DNA of 64,000 nt from Methanobacterium aggregans (lineage in GTDB: Archaea; Methanobacteriota; Methanobacteria; Methanobacteriales; Methanobacteriaceae), in NCBI RefSeq assembly GCF_017874455.1, contig NZ_JAGGLN010000007.1:1-64000 (forward strand), read 5' to 3'. Position 1 is the stretch's first letter; every line of letters begins with the position of its first letter. The notes below the pieces were generated by a model that worked only from the letters and a program-made list of their open reading frames with translations, did not search any database and was not told where the DNA came from. This document shows, piece by piece, positions 10,291 through 21,606 of the stretch. The translations under genes and the position numbers were made by a program.

Positions 10291-10710
10291 ATGAATTTGA
10301 AAGTGGGAAGATTTTCAGGATTAATAAGTGGATTCATAATTTTTTCAATCCTTTTAATTGGCTTAATAAATTCAAATTCAAGTTTTGATGATAGGTTAAT
10401 TCAAAAGGTTGACAGTGGTGTTCCAGCAGAAGATCTGATATTGGAAATTGAAGAAGAAAGGGAAAATGAGGATCATGATGCGAAAAAACGTTTAGAATCC
10501 AATGTGATGGATGTTGGAATGTGGGGGCATGGTGATTTAACATCAGAATATGATTTTAAATATTACATGGACATATACAGTGGAGAAACCCGGATTATAG
10601 ATGATTACGCAAGGGTGAGAACAGAATTCGTTAAAGGACAGATATCAAAGGAAGAGTTTTTAGATGAAATAGAAGGTTTGGATGAGAATATGGGCTGTAT
10701 AAAATATTGA
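10291..10710 (+). CDS. hypothetical protein with N-terminal membrane anchor
   Basis: The product (about 139 residues) begins with one hydrophobic segment (roughly residues 8-28), which may be an anchor or uncleaved signal. The rest is acidic and probably helical, including an EIEEERENEDHDAKKRLES stretch and a C-terminal EEFLDEIEGLDEN. The ATG at 10291 follows an AGGGG element; a GTG two codons' width earlier is the other option. It starts 72 bases after the kinase gene on the same strand, so it may be co-transcribed and act with it, perhaps as a substrate or regulator. I do not recognise a family. Confidence 0.6.
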   Translation: MNLKVGRFSGLISGFIIFSILLIGLINSNSSFDDRLIQKVDSGVPAEDLILEIEEERENEDHDAKKRLESNVMDVGMWGHGDLTSEYDFKYYMDIYSGETRIIDDYARVRTEFVKGQISKEEFLDEIEGLDENMGCIKY

Positions 10711-10812
10711 AGAATTAGTTTTTTTACTGAAATTTTATTGAATAGTACAAAAAAAATAGTGAATCTAAAAAAATGGGTTTAGAGAAATATTATTTCCCTA
10801 TTTTACGTGTTT

Positions 10813-12438
<1,626 letters not shown>

Positions 12439-12486
12439 ATTAATCACCTCATTTTTTTATCTTATTCTATCGATGGGTTAGAGGTT

Positions 12487-12496
12487 CTATAAATAG
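12487..12496 (-). promoter_or_regulatory. TATA box of the thermosome gene
   Basis: Read on the minus strand the sequence CTATTTATAG, preceded by a purine-rich CAAA that can serve as a B-recognition element, lies about 50 bases before the thermosome start. Transcription would start about 25 bases downstream, giving a short leader with a strong ribosome binding site. Confidence 0.6.
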
Positions 12497-12616
12497 TTTG
12501 CTATTGTGGCTCAATTTGGGATTAAAAATAGGTATTTTACTAAAAATTTAGGTAAAAGATAGTTAAACCATTAGCTCGCTTGGAGTCACAGCTCAAAAAA
12601 AAATAAAAATGGGAAA

Positions 12617-13570
12617 TTAAAAGGGTAATTCTTTATATATTCCCTTTAAAGTCCATGAATTAGTATTCCAGTTTCTTATAACTCCAAATGAGTTCATGTT
12701 ATTTGATGCATCTGCACAGTACCACTTACCATTCACATAGAGCTGAGCCCACACATGACCCATGGTTCCACTTGAAAATTTGCAGGAACCATAGACGTAT
12801 CGCGCTGGAATTCCAATTGAACGTGCCATTGCAACAATGGCATGTGAAAGATCACAGCAGTTTCCACTTCCAGATGTTAAAGTTCCCAATGCTCCTTTTC
12901 TTGTGTTGTAATAAAAACTGTATTCAAGTTTATCCCTTGCCCAGTTGAATATTGCTTCTGCCTTTTCATAGGTTGAAAGGGTTTTCGTCACCAGGGTGTA
13001 ACTAACCTGAGGTGAATCTATTGTTTCAGAAGAACCAGCTGCTAAACCTGAATCTAGAGAAGAACTTGTGGAACACGTGGCAGTTGAACATGTATCAGTT
13101 TCTGCTGATGGAGATTGTGTTGTACAAGAGTTGTTTGTAAGGTTTGTTGTAACGTTGTACACCACAGGTTTTGTTATGTAAGTGGCGAGTGTTTTTACTG
13201 TGGAAGAGGTTGACTGACAATTTTTTGCAGGCTGAAGACACTGACTTGGAGAATAATTCGTGACTTTAGGTGTAGAAGTTACTTTATATTTTTTGTAAAC
13301 ATACCGAACCTTGTACACCCATTTATATCTCCATTTACCATGGTATCTGTACTTTTTTTTGTATTTGGTTACCACTTTTACCTTTTTATAGATATAAGTT
13401 GCAGCATTAACTGTTTCATGGTTTTCAGCATTGAATTGGGCCGTGTTTTGATTTAAACCTAATTCATTGCTTGTATCTGCTTTAATTTCATTTATATCCA
13501 GTGCAAAGGGTAAAATAAAAATGCAAATAACAAATGCAATTAGAAATGAAAAAATTGGCTTTCGCCTAAT
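12617..13570 (-). CDS. secreted transglutaminase-like protein, unusual start
   Basis: The C-terminal domain is a transglutaminase/cysteine protease-like fold with the catalytic triad visible: Cys in [10 protein letters not shown], His in GHVWAQLYV and Asp in YCADASNN. Before it lie a Ser/Thr/Cys-rich linker and a basic-aromatic stretch rich in Tyr, Lys and Trp. The first standard start (GTG 13375) leaves no signal peptide, yet the same frame stays open upstream and encodes [20 protein letters not shown], a clear signal sequence, back to 13570. No ATG, GTG or TTG exists between the upstream stop and this segment. An ATT codon at 13570 follows AGGGGGCGG. I take that extended form as likely. A role in pseudomurein peptide turnover is possible. 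Confidence 0.7.
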   Translation of the reverse strand: MRRKPIFSFLIAFVICIFILPFALDINEIKADTSNELGLNQNTAQFNAENHETVNAATYIYKKVKVVTKYKKKYRYHGKWRYKWVYKVRYVYKKYKVTSTPKVTNYSPSQCLQPAKNCQSTSSTVKTLATYITKPVVYNVTTNLTNNSCTTQSPSAETDTCSTATCSTSSSLDSGLAAGSSETIDSPQVSYTLVTKTLSTYEKAEAIFNWARDKLEYSFYYNTRKGALGTLTSGSGNCCDLSHAIVAMARSIGIPARYVYGSCKFSSGTMGHVWAQLYVNGKWYCADASNNMNSFGVIRNWNTNSWTLKGIYKELPF

Positions 13571-13999
13571 TTTACCGCCCCCTGACCAAAAAGAGATTTT
13601 TTAAACTCTTTAGGTATTTAGAATATTATCAATTCAAAACATATAAATATTTTCTTTTAAACTTGAAAAAAAAGAAATTAGAAATGACCGGATTTCACTT
13701 CAAAGTCAGTTTAGGAACTAATTAGAACATTTAACCCGATCAATTAGTCATTAATTTTAGTTTTTAGCAGGTGAAAGTATTATGAAATTTTATTTAATTA
13801 GAAAAAAATAGTTATTATCCATTCCATTATAATAACTTCAATAGAATCATATATTACTTTAATTTAGGAGTTTTATGTATAAAAATTGGGTTACAATAAG
13901 TTATTTCGAAAAATAAAATATATAACAACTGTTAAATTGTTAGTAAGAGTCGTGAATTAATTTTTTTCCTGAAATTTAAGAAATAAATTCATGTTTTTT
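13571..13999. other. AT-rich intergenic region, no gene seen
   Basis: About 430 bases with no convincing open frame on either strand. It holds the region upstream of the transglutaminase-like gene and the downstream region of the coiled-coil gene. Several T and A runs are present but no clear inverted repeat. Confidence 0.5.
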
Positions 14000-14506
14000 T
14001 TACTTTTCTATCTTCTTCCAGGAAATTTCACCATCATGATCAATGGATTCAAAGTAACCCTTCCTTTCAAGGTTTCTTAAAGCATGAACAAAGTTTTCCC
14101 GGGATAATTCACTGAAACCCACCTTTTTTATGTGTTCGTAAAGATCATCAACACTGCTCTCTCCATCTGGAAGAACCTGGTATATCTGTGACTGGAATGA
14201 AGTTATATCCTTTTTGGGTTTGGCTGTGAGTGCTTTGAAGTACTTCCTGGTATTTTCAAGGTCCTTTATCAAATCGTTCTTCTCACGGATCACCTGTTTC
14301 AGGTGTTTGATTTCATTTTCCCTTTCAAGGAGCTGTTTTTTAACCTCATCGTTAAGGACCCTCATCTGAATACCCTCTGCATTTCTGGACCTCAAAGATT
14401 CCTTCTGACATTTTTTAAGCTCGATCTTGAGCTTGCTGATTTCAAGCAGACATGCCTTAACAAGCTGCCTCAACTGTTCCCTCTCTGTATCCTTTAACAA
14501 TGGCAT
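14000..14506 (-). CDS. coiled-coil protein with C-terminal winged-helix-like domain
   Basis: The first two thirds (about residues 1-110) form a charged heptad-rich coiled coil. The last 60 residues (IYQVLPDGESSVDDLYEHIKK through LRNLERKGYFESIDHD) look like a winged-helix DNA-binding or protein-interaction fold with a wing at the end. ATG 14506 (MPLLKDTER) gives a short gap after the upstream PAP2 gene; a longer start at 14524 would overlap it by 13 bases. Co-transcription with the PAP2 phosphatase is likely. No specific family name can be given. Confidence 0.65.
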   Translation of the reverse strand: MPLLKDTEREQLRQLVKACLLEISKLKIELKKCQKESLRSRNAEGIQMRVLNDEVKKQLLERENEIKHLKQVIREKNDLIKDLENTRKYFKALTAKPKKDITSFQSQIYQVLPDGESSVDDLYEHIKKVGFSELSRENFVHALRNLERKGYFESIDHDGEISWKKIEK

Positions 14507-14511
14507 TCTTA

Positions 14512-15096
14512 TCACACAACCCATTTATGAAAGATTTTGTTCTTAACCTTTAATATATTCTCCTCAAAGTGGAGCACGATCAATGCACAGAGCACACCAA
14601 CCAGTGAACCGAACATAACATCCAGTGGGTAGTGCACACCTATGTAGACCCTTGAAAATGCAATGACACCTGCAAGGATCAGGAATAGGTACAGATGTCC
14701 GTACTTCACACCCAGCAGGGTGCAGCCTGTGAAAGCTGCAACAGAATGACCTGATGGAAATGAGTGATCAGTCATGGTGGTTAAAAGATGTACGTTGTTC
14801 AAAACTGTGAAGGGCCTGGGTCTTGCAACTTCATACTTAATAAATTCTGTGAGAACGTATCCAAATAAAAGGGCAATAATACCCAAAATAGCAACATCCC
14901 TCCCCTTTTCTCCCCCGAATATGAAAATACCAACACATACAAGTAACCAGAAAGCATCTGTACCTGCATTTGTCAGTATTGGCATTGTAACGTTGAAGAC
15001 AGCGTTCTGCAGGCCGTGGTTTATCATGTAAAAGAGTGCCACATCCACGTGGTTGATTGAAACTATAAAACTTTCCAGCATGCCTTTTAACTCCAA
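14512..15096 (-). CDS. PAP2-family membrane phosphatase
   Basis: This 194-residue membrane protein shows all three PAP2 signature motifs: KYEVARPRP, the central PSGH, and SRVYIGVHYPLDV with the catalytic His and Asp. Five or six membrane helices surround them. Family members dephosphorylate lipid phosphates such as undecaprenyl or dolichyl pyrophosphate, or phosphatidic-type lipids. In an archaeon with pseudomurein a polyprenyl-pyrophosphate recycling role is reasonable but unproven. It is first in a pair with the coiled-coil gene. Confidence 0.88.
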   Translation of the reverse strand: MELKGMLESFIVSINHVDVALFYMINHGLQNAVFNVTMPILTNAGTDAFWLLVCVGIFIFGGEKGRDVAILGIIALLFGYVLTEFIKYEVARPRPFTVLNNVHLLTTMTDHSFPSGHSVAAFTGCTLLGVKYGHLYLFLILAGVIAFSRVYIGVHYPLDVMFGSLVGVLCALIVLHFEENILKVKNKIFHKWVV

Positions 15097-15361
15097 AACA
15101 GGGATCTTCTATCCATTATATTTTCATCATCCATGATAAAGGTTACATGATTGGGTTGGAATTTTTCCGTGAACATTTATATCTGTAAAGATCATTTGAA
15201 TTTATTTTTAAAGCTTCGAATCAATTAAAAACCTTAAAATTTCAATATTTTAAATCTCAAATATTTTAAGAATATAGGATTATTAAAATATCTTTTATGA
15301 TTTTTTAATTAATTTAATGATTTTAAAAAAGTTAATGAAAAAATAGAGGTAAAAAAGAGGG

Positions 15362-16279
15362 TTACTTCTTCTCTATTTTTATTTTAATTGGGGATTTAAT
15401 ATCCTTCTTCCTCACAACCCATATCGTGACACCCAGCACAATGAGGACAATGAGCCAGACAGGGAAGACGAAGATGGTATCATCTGTTGTTAGGGTTTGG
15501 GTTGGGGAGTACCTTCCATATTTTATGGTTGTTTTGGCATCGTAGATACCAAAATCCCAGATACCTGGGGTCCAGCTTGTTTTCATGTAGTACTGGTCAT
15601 CGGGGTAAACTCCACCGTTGAACGTGACGTTATGACTGTTAAACCATCCTTTTAGGGCTATGTTACCCGTCATGTTGGCGTAGACAGTTCCGTTGTTTTT
15701 AACGTGGTAAACGAAGGATCCTGTCATGAAGTTGAAGAGGAATGATGGTGCACTGTGCTCCTTAAGCTGCAGTGACTCTATGATCTGCCCTGGAAGACCC
15801 ACAGTTATTGGTACAACGATCTCTGGAACCTGCTGAACCTGCATCACAGGTAGATTCTTGTTTGATTGAGCAGTAGTCTGATTTAACGGATATCCCCTTA
15901 TAACTAGGGCACCCATTGCATCGTAGTAATTCACATTTGAAGGTACATTAACCGTGAACTGAACTTCCTTCTTTTGCTTTGGTGCAAGTAGGAAATTAGT
16001 CTGATTAACGGATATCCATGTTGCTATTCCCACATCTGAAAAGAGAAGGTTCACGTTGTCCATCTGAAGCCTCTTCTTATCAATGGTAACGTTCAGAGTA
16101 TCAGAACCAATGTTCTCCACTGTCAGCGTTCCCTGGTAGGTCTGGGGTGCCGTCATCTTGAGATGAAAACCACCCGGCGATGCCAGAATTCCCGTGGCTG
16201 ATACTGAACCTAAACTCGTTAACATGACTAAAACTAGAAATATGATGCTGAATCTTTTGATACGTGTCTTTGAATCCAT
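15362..16279 (-). CDS. secreted, C-terminally anchored surface protein, DUF916-like
   Basis: The 305-residue product has an N-terminal signal peptide (RIKRFSIIFLVLVMLTSLG then SVSA), a beta-rich ectodomain and a C-terminal membrane helix (about 280-297) with a basic tail. The ectodomain begins with ASPGGFHLKMTAPQTYQGTL and continues NIGSDTLNVTI, the pattern of an Ig-like DUF916 or COG1361-type domain, then a second beta domain with YHVKNNGTVYANMTG. The ATG at 16279 follows TTTGGAGG. It leads a minus-strand run of four surface-protein genes downstream of the three related secreted proteins. Confidence 0.7.
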   Translation of the reverse strand: MDSKTRIKRFSIIFLVLVMLTSLGSVSATGILASPGGFHLKMTAPQTYQGTLTVENIGSDTLNVTIDKKRLQMDNVNLLFSDVGIATWISVNQTNFLLAPKQKKEVQFTVNVPSNVNYYDAMGALVIRGYPLNQTTAQSNKNLPVMQVQQVPEIVVPITVGLPGQIIESLQLKEHSAPSFLFNFMTGSFVYHVKNNGTVYANMTGNIALKGWFNSHNVTFNGGVYPDDQYYMKTSWTPGIWDFGIYDAKTTIKYGRYSPTQTLTTDDTIFVFPVWLIVLIVLGVTIWVVRKKDIKSPIKIKIEKK

Positions 16280-16457
16280 ATACTTCCTCCAAACTAGAGT
16301 AATCTATTGATGATGTTGGTTTAATGTTATTTAAAAATTAGTTTGGTAGGTTGGTATATATATTTTTTAGATAATGTAAAACCTGCAAAAATCTGAGATA
16401 TATCAAAAAATAAATTATTTTAAGAAAAATTAAAAAAGTAAAAATCGAAAATTCAAA

Positions 16458-16958
16458 TTATGCTGGTTTTGCTGCATCCTTTTGAACTGCAGTGTATGTA
16501 ACACTTGTGTCGTATTTACCAGCGCTGGTTCCTACAGGTGCAGTAATTGTTAGGTCTAATGTTGAGGATGTACTACTTTTTTTAGGTGCCTTTACCATAG
16601 TTAAACATTTAGCGTAGTCTGTTGTGAATGGTGTTGAAGATGTACCATAAGTGAAATCAGTTAAAGCTAAAAAGTCACCTGTTTCAGTACCAGTGTATGT
16701 AAAATCTGCTGCTTTTGTCCAAACATCTATTGCAACGTTAGATGTGGATGTCACAGTTGTTGTAAGTGTATTGCTTGAGCCATCTGCGTCTAAAGCACCG
16801 AAGTCAAGTGGACTGTTAACAGTTATAGCTACTGTTGGGTTTACTTTAACTGTTACTGATTGTGTTGCTGTACTTGACGTTTCTGCAAAAGCAGGGCAAA
16901 CTCCCACAAACATCATGATGGCTAATGCCATTACCCCTATTATTTTTTTATTCATCAT
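16458..16958 (-). CDS. secreted beta-sandwich surface protein
   Basis: From the ATG at 16958 (preceded by GGAGTGAC) the product has a clear signal peptide (MMNKKIIGVMALAIMMFVGV, cut near PAFA). The mature part is a small Thr/Ser-rich beta protein (VTVKVNPTVAITVNSPLDFG, GALDADGSSNTLTTTVTSTS) ending with APVGTSAGKYDTSVTYTAVQ. That ending matches the closing strands of the two proteins at 17517 and 18304, so all three probably share a fold. There is no anchor or sortase-like motif; it may associate with the cell wall or with the DUF916-like neighbour. Confidence 0.7.
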   Translation of the reverse strand: MMNKKIIGVMALAIMMFVGVCPAFAETSSTATQSVTVKVNPTVAITVNSPLDFGALDADGSSNTLTTTVTSTSNVAIDVWTKAADFTYTGTETGDFLALTDFTYGTSSTPFTTDYAKCLTMVKAPKKSSTSSTLDLTITAPVGTSAGKYDTSVTYTAVQKDAAKPA

Positions 16959-17516
16959 ATTCTTGTCACTCCAATTATTATTAATACTATCATTGGGGTT
17001 CATAACAAAAATCGCCAGTAAAGGGAACATTTTTGTGAACTCTGTTCCATTATTAGAAATATTTTGATATATATAGTTTGCGTATTAATCCTTTCAAAGT
17101 CCGCCCATATCATAAGGACACTTCAAGGAATTCATGGAAACTGAACATTTAAAAATAGGCCATAACGTTTTAAATTTCTTATAAAAACGTTTCTCAGCTA
17201 TTTAATCCATTTAAACGTTTTTTGTGAAGATCATCACATAAAATCAGTTCAATGAATTTCATGCAAAAAATTTTTAAAAAATAAGTTAAAGAGGTCCATG
17301 AATGCAAAAATAAGATTAAAAAACTTTCAATAATTAATTTAAATGATTTTTAAGGTTTTAATTTGAAAAAAGTAGATGAATTTTAATATCAAAAAATGAA
17401 AGTGTGCTCTTTCCCTAAAAATAATTTGAATCATGTTCCAGTTGATTATGTGGGGAATAAATAGAAGAAATATATTTGTTATCTTTCTTTTAATCAGTTT
17501 TTTTCTTTAAAACTGG
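16959..17516. other. AT-rich intergenic region, no gene seen
   Basis: About 560 bases between two surface-protein genes. It contains the promoter side of the 16458 gene and long A/T runs around 17240-17400. I see no open frame with a plausible start and no strong repeat. Confidence 0.5.
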
Positions 17517-18197
17517 TTAAACAGGCTGTGTGGCAGTATCAAAAATAGCAATATACTCAATAGTGGTTTGATAAGTACCTGGGCTTGTTCCAAAGGGAAC
17601 AGTCAAATAGTAATTGGCACTGGTGGTAATTGGAGATAGATAAATGGTATTCCCATATATATCATAATCACTTGCAACGTAATAAACTCTATTGGAATAA
17701 GTATTATGATACCTGAAACTCTGAGTATTCCAGTATGTAACTAAATTGTAATTCGTGTTAAAAGATGTTTTTTGTAATGAACTACTTCCAAATCCGTCAT
17801 ACTTTAAATTGTTAATGGGTATGTTATCAGTGCCACTATCCAGATCACCTGCGGACTTAACATACAGATTAAGGCGATTGAATGAGACAAAGTCCCCCGC
17901 ACAAACTTCAATAGTTGTTTGAGATGGATAAGAATTTTCAGAGTTATCAGCAAGTACAGAACCTAAATCCACTGAGCTTGGAGTTACCGTAAGTGATGTG
18001 TATGAACTAGAACTTGGTGCTGCAGCAGCTAGAGTTACCAAACTGCTAGATTTACTGGTTGTATTTGTCAATTTTGTGGTATTTGTTATATTAGTATCAT
18101 TGATGGAAGAAATTGAAGTTCCAAAGGATCCGAAGGTTCCTAAAAATATTAAAAAAACCATAATCACTATTAAAACTATTTTTTCTATTTTATCCAC
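17517..18197 (-). CDS. membrane-anchored surface protein, paralogue of the 18304 gene
   Basis: An N-terminal hydrophobic segment (about residues 6-24) is followed by a low-complexity Thr/Asn/Ser linker (INDTNITNTTKLTNTTS), then a beta domain of about 150 residues. The domain contains LNLYVKSAGDLDSGTDNIPI, YDGFGSS and FNTNYNLVTYW, and ends YYLTVPFGTSPGTYQTTI. It matches the next gene through much of this domain. The GTG at 18197 is the start of the frame. The linker is likely glycosylated (several N-x-T sites). It looks like a surface adhesin or wall component; function unknown. Confidence 0.7.
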   Translation of the reverse strand: MDKIEKIVLIVIMVFLIFLGTFGSFGTSISSINDTNITNTTKLTNTTSKSSSLVTLAAAAPSSSSYTSLTVTPSSVDLGSVLADNSENSYPSQTTIEVCAGDFVSFNRLNLYVKSAGDLDSGTDNIPINNLKYDGFGSSSLQKTSFNTNYNLVTYWNTQSFRYHNTYSNRVYYVASDYDIYGNTIYLSPITTSANYYLTVPFGTSPGTYQTTIEYIAIFDTATQPV

Positions 18198-18303
18198 CCC
18201 ATATCATTACAACTGATTACAAAAATATTGATAAAAATACTTATTATTTTTATGGTTCTAATGAAAATTAGAATAATAATTGATTATTTAGTAATATAAT
18301 CTA

Positions 18304-18945
18304 TTATTGTATAATTACAAGGTAATAAACAGTTGTAGTGTAAGTTTCACCTGCAGATCCCATGGGTACTGTTAAATAATAATTACCATTGACACTATCT
18401 GAAACAGACCAAGTTCTCCACAATAAAACGTTTGTATACTGGAAATTCCATGATTTAACCTTATTATAATCCGTTTTGAATGAAGTTTTAGACAAACTTG
18501 AATTCGAAAATCCGTCATATTTAAAATTGTCTAAGGGTATACTATCTGAAGGACTTATTAAATCACCTGTTACTTTAACATAAAGATTTAATTTATCATT
18601 GAGCTGTTCCCATCTCCATGTAGTTTCATCTGCAGTAACATTAACTTGCGTTACTGAAGGATAAGGCAATTCGGAACCATCAGCTATCCTATTACTAAGA
18701 TTTGCAGATGGGGTGACTTCTAGAGAAACATCAGCATCAGGATCAGTTGCACTGGGTTCAGGATCATCCAGGTCAGTCACAGCAAAACTGTCACTTGTAA
18801 AGTTAGTATCGTTGGTTGTATTCGTGACGTTGGTATCATTGGCAGAACTTGAAGTCCCAACAAATCCAAAAAATGTGCTGAAACCTACTATCAATACGAG
18901 TAGTAATACCAGAACCGTGCCTTCAATGTCAACCAACGAAATCAC
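18304..18945 (-). CDS. membrane-anchored surface protein, paralogue of the 17517 gene
   Basis: Same design as its neighbour: a hydrophobic N-terminal segment (about 9-29), an Asn/Thr/Asp-rich linker (NDTNVTNTTNDTNFTS) and a beta domain with LNLYVKVTGDLISPSDSIPL, YDGFSNSSLSKTSFKTDYN and the closing YYLTVPMGSAGETYTTTVYY. The tandem arrangement points to gene duplication followed by divergence. The linker here is more acidic. No enzymatic motif is visible. Confidence 0.7.
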   Translation of the reverse strand: MISLVDIEGTVLVLLLVLIVGFSTFFGFVGTSSSANDTNVTNTTNDTNFTSDSFAVTDLDDPEPSATDPDADVSLEVTPSANLSNRIADGSELPYPSVTQVNVTADETTWRWEQLNDKLNLYVKVTGDLISPSDSIPLDNFKYDGFSNSSLSKTSFKTDYNKVKSWNFQYTNVLLWRTWSVSDSVNGNYYLTVPMGSAGETYTTTVYYLVIIQ

Positions 18946-19378
18946 CTTTAAATATCCTCAAAACATCCTTGCATTAAACTAATTATTATCTTTTGTGGTT
19001 GTGAACAGTATAAACCTTACGGATGATGAAAAAAAGTCACACAAGTAATATCTATCCTTTGAAGGAATTTAAAGAAAAAATAAACTAAATTAAGGACTTT
19101 AAAATAAAATAAACATTAAAAAGACAATTATATCCTAAAAAATATTCATTTTCACCTTAGTTTTCAAAACTGTCCTTTGTGACAATTATCACAAAACCTT
19201 GATCATGGTGATATGGAAATGAACCTACCTTTTGGTAAATCAGTTTAAACATCAAAAACAGATAAAAAATGTCAACATCCCATTTTAAGCAAAAGAAAAA
19301 TTTAAATAAAAAAAATAAGAATTTTTCAAGCGTTTTAAAATTTTCAGCTAAAAAATAAAAAAACAATAATGTGAACCT
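18946..19378. other. AT-rich intergenic region, no gene seen
   Basis: About 430 bases between the surface-protein cluster and asd. A minus-strand open frame at 19157-19366 is dominated by Phe, Leu and Lys and has no ribosome binding site, so I treat it as chance. The region serves as the upstream side of the surface genes and downstream side of asd. Confidence 0.5.
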
Positions 19379-20425
19379 TCACATTATCTCATTGATAAGC
19401 TCAGCATTCAGTATTGAAGCCCCTGCAGCCCCCCTTATGGTGTTATGACCCACAAGGATATATTTAAGGCTTTTGGAGAACACATCATCCCTACGGATCC
19501 TGCCGACGGATACTGCCATCCCATTACCAGTGTTACGATCCATACGTGGCTGAGGCCTGTTCTCTTCTTCTCTTATGACCACTGGTGCTTCAGGTGCTGA
19601 GTGGAGGCTGAGTTTCTGGGGCATTCCCCTGAAAGATGTGAATGATTCTTTGATGTCATCCAATTCAAAGTCATCCTCCATCTCTATGAAAACTGCCTCT
19701 GTGTGGCCGTCCAGTACTGCAACCCTGTTGCATGATGCACTCAATCCGAAGTTTGCAGGGATCACAGATTCTCCATCGTACTCTCCAAGGAGGTGCAATG
19801 TTTCAGATTCCATTTTCTCCTCCTCCCCACCTATGAAGGGCACCAGGTTGTCCACAATTGCCATGGATGGAACACCGTTGTATCCTGCCCCAGATACCGC
19901 CTGCATGGTTGAGACATAGACCCTTTTGATGTTGAACTGGTCGTAGAGTGGTTTAAGGGTTAAAGTGAGTGCTATGGTTGAGCAGTTTGGATTGGTGACT
20001 ATGAATCCATCCCATCCCCTGTTTTTCTGCTGGGTTTCAATGAGTTCCAGGTGCTCAGGGTTGACCTCAGGTATGACCAGGGGCACGTCTGGTTCCATAC
20101 GCATTGCACTTGCATTGGATGCAACTTTCATGCCTGCAGCTGCAAATTTAGGTTCAACAACTGCTGCTGTGTCTGTAGGTAGGGCTGAAAATACTATTTC
20201 AACATCTTTAACCTCTGCAGGGTCTGTGTCAACCACAGTTATGTCTTTCACTGATTCTGGTATTCCAGTGTCTAAATGCCATGTCACTGCATCCTCATAC
20301 CTTTTGCCTGCTGATCGTTGGGATGCAGTCAGGGCAGTGATCTCAAATTCGGGATGATCCGCCAGTAGCTGGATGAACCTCTGCCCAACCATTCCAGTTG
20401 CTCCAAGAATTCCTACGTTTACCAT
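19379..20425 (-). CDS. asd: aspartate-semialdehyde dehydrogenase
   Basis: Asd reduces aspartyl phosphate to aspartate semialdehyde with NADPH, the branch point to lysine, threonine and methionine. The product begins with the NADP-binding motif [13 protein letters not shown], has the catalytic Cys in NPNCSTIAL, and the SGAGYNG segment; it is about the usual 350 residues of the archaeal/fungal type. ATG 20425 is preferred; a TTG at 20434 overlaps the upstream stop codon. It is the last gene of the lysine block, following a nuclease-like gene with which it is tightly coupled. Confidence 0.95.
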   Translation of the reverse strand: MVNVGILGATGMVGQRFIQLLADHPEFEITALTASQRSAGKRYEDAVTWHLDTGIPESVKDITVVDTDPAEVKDVEIVFSALPTDTAAVVEPKFAAAGMKVASNASAMRMEPDVPLVIPEVNPEHLELIETQQKNRGWDGFIVTNPNCSTIALTLTLKPLYDQFNIKRVYVSTMQAVSGAGYNGVPSMAIVDNLVPFIGGEEEKMESETLHLLGEYDGESVIPANFGLSASCNRVAVLDGHTEAVFIEMEDDFELDDIKESFTSFRGMPQKLSLHSAPEAPVVIREEENRPQPRMDRNTGNGMAVSVGRIRRDDVFSKSLKYILVGHNTIRGAAGASILNAELINEIM

Positions 20426-20430
20426 TTTTC

Positions 20431-21591
20431 TCAACTTCCCCTTAATATTTCAATCCTTCCATCTTCTTTCCTGAGACCTAATCTCAGTTCTCCATTGTAT
20501 ATTTTTGTAAATCCATTTATTACTTCTACTATTGAACCTTTTTTAATCTTTTCCTTTGGAATGTTGCCGTTCCACAGTTCTAGAGTTACGCTTCCAGTAT
20601 CATCGATGAGTTTAACCAGAACTAAGCGACTCTTTCCAACATTATTAAATTCCATTGGACCCCGTACATCTGAAACCATTCCAATAACATTGATCTGGTC
20701 TAAACCACTCTTCAACTCATTTATCTTAACGTAGTTATCATCCACGAGGTCTGGATCCATCAACGTGAATTCACAGCATCCTTTAACATCCATGAGCTTT
20801 CCAGATACTTCTAAGGGTTCACCAACGCTCAAGGTCGTTAAATTCTCAGTATCTCCTATGAACTTCACTGCAATATCCTTCCTGGTATTTCCAAGGAGGT
20901 ATGCTCTGTTTTCATCATAAAAGGCAAGTTTTCCCTTGAAATCAACGATTCCATCATTTGAAAATGTGATATCTTCCCTCTTGGTTATCTTGTTGAATTC
21001 ACCTTTGTAGTTCTGGAAGATTCCAGAGAGGTTGTGGGATTTGCATGACAGTACGTATTCATCTTCAGTGTATTCCTTCGATGTTTCATGGTTCCAGACA
21101 TCTGCAAAGAAGTTTGAACCATCAACCACTGCATCTGGATCGTCTGTGTACAGATTTGCCTCTATCTGTGGATGTCCCTCATTTTCCCTGGAGGATCCCA
21201 GACCGCTTCCAGTTAGATTTGAGGAGCCCAGGATCATCTCAGAGTCATCTATTACAATGATCTTGGAGTGAACATGGTTGTTGTACTTTATGAATATTTT
21301 ATCCTTGAAAATGGTTTTCCACTGTTCAACATCATCCAACTGATGGATACGCTTGAAAACATCTTCTTTTTGAAGTTTTGTGATTAAGTAAAGTTCAAGG
21401 TCTGGATTGTTTGATACTGCATTTTCGAATGCAGTTACAAGTTCTTCCCCAAGGGTTATCCATGGGTATATGATGTAGATATGGCTCTGGGCATAGCTTA
21501 TCCTTTCATGGATCTTCCTGAGGTAGGATCTGTCTTCCTTTAAAAATGTTGGGAGAAACTCTGTGACATGATCATCACGTTGAAAAAGCAT
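20431..21591 (-). CDS. PLD-family nuclease-like protein with C-terminal OB fold
   Basis: Residues about 20-185 form a phospholipase D/HKD domain with a single catalytic motif ([20 protein letters not shown], i.e. HxKx4Dx6GSxN). A single HKD implies a dimer, as in the Nuc endonuclease. The C-terminal part (about 280-380: [32 protein letters not shown]) is an OB fold like those of replication protein A, suited to single-stranded nucleic acid. Together they suggest a nuclease or repair enzyme. Its location inside a lysine biosynthetic operon, with a stop codon overlapping the asd start, is unexpected. Confidence 0.8.
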   Translation of the reverse strand: MLFQRDDHVTEFLPTFLKEDRSYLRKIHERISYAQSHIYIIYPWITLGEELVTAFENAVSNNPDLELYLITKLQKEDVFKRIHQLDDVEQWKTIFKDKIFIKYNNHVHSKIIVIDDSEMILGSSNLTGSGLGSSRENEGHPQIEANLYTDDPDAVVDGSNFFADVWNHETSKEYTEDEYVLSCKSHNLSGIFQNYKGEFNKITKREDITFSNDGIVDFKGKLAFYDENRAYLLGNTRKDIAVKFIGDTENLTTLSVGEPLEVSGKLMDVKGCCEFTLMDPDLVDDNYVKINELKSGLDQINVIGMVSDVRGPMEFNNVGKSRLVLVKLIDDTGSVTLELWNGNIPKEKIKKGSIVEVINGFTKIYNGELRLGLRKEDGRIEILRGS

Positions 21592-21606
21592 TTGCTCACC
21601 TTACAA

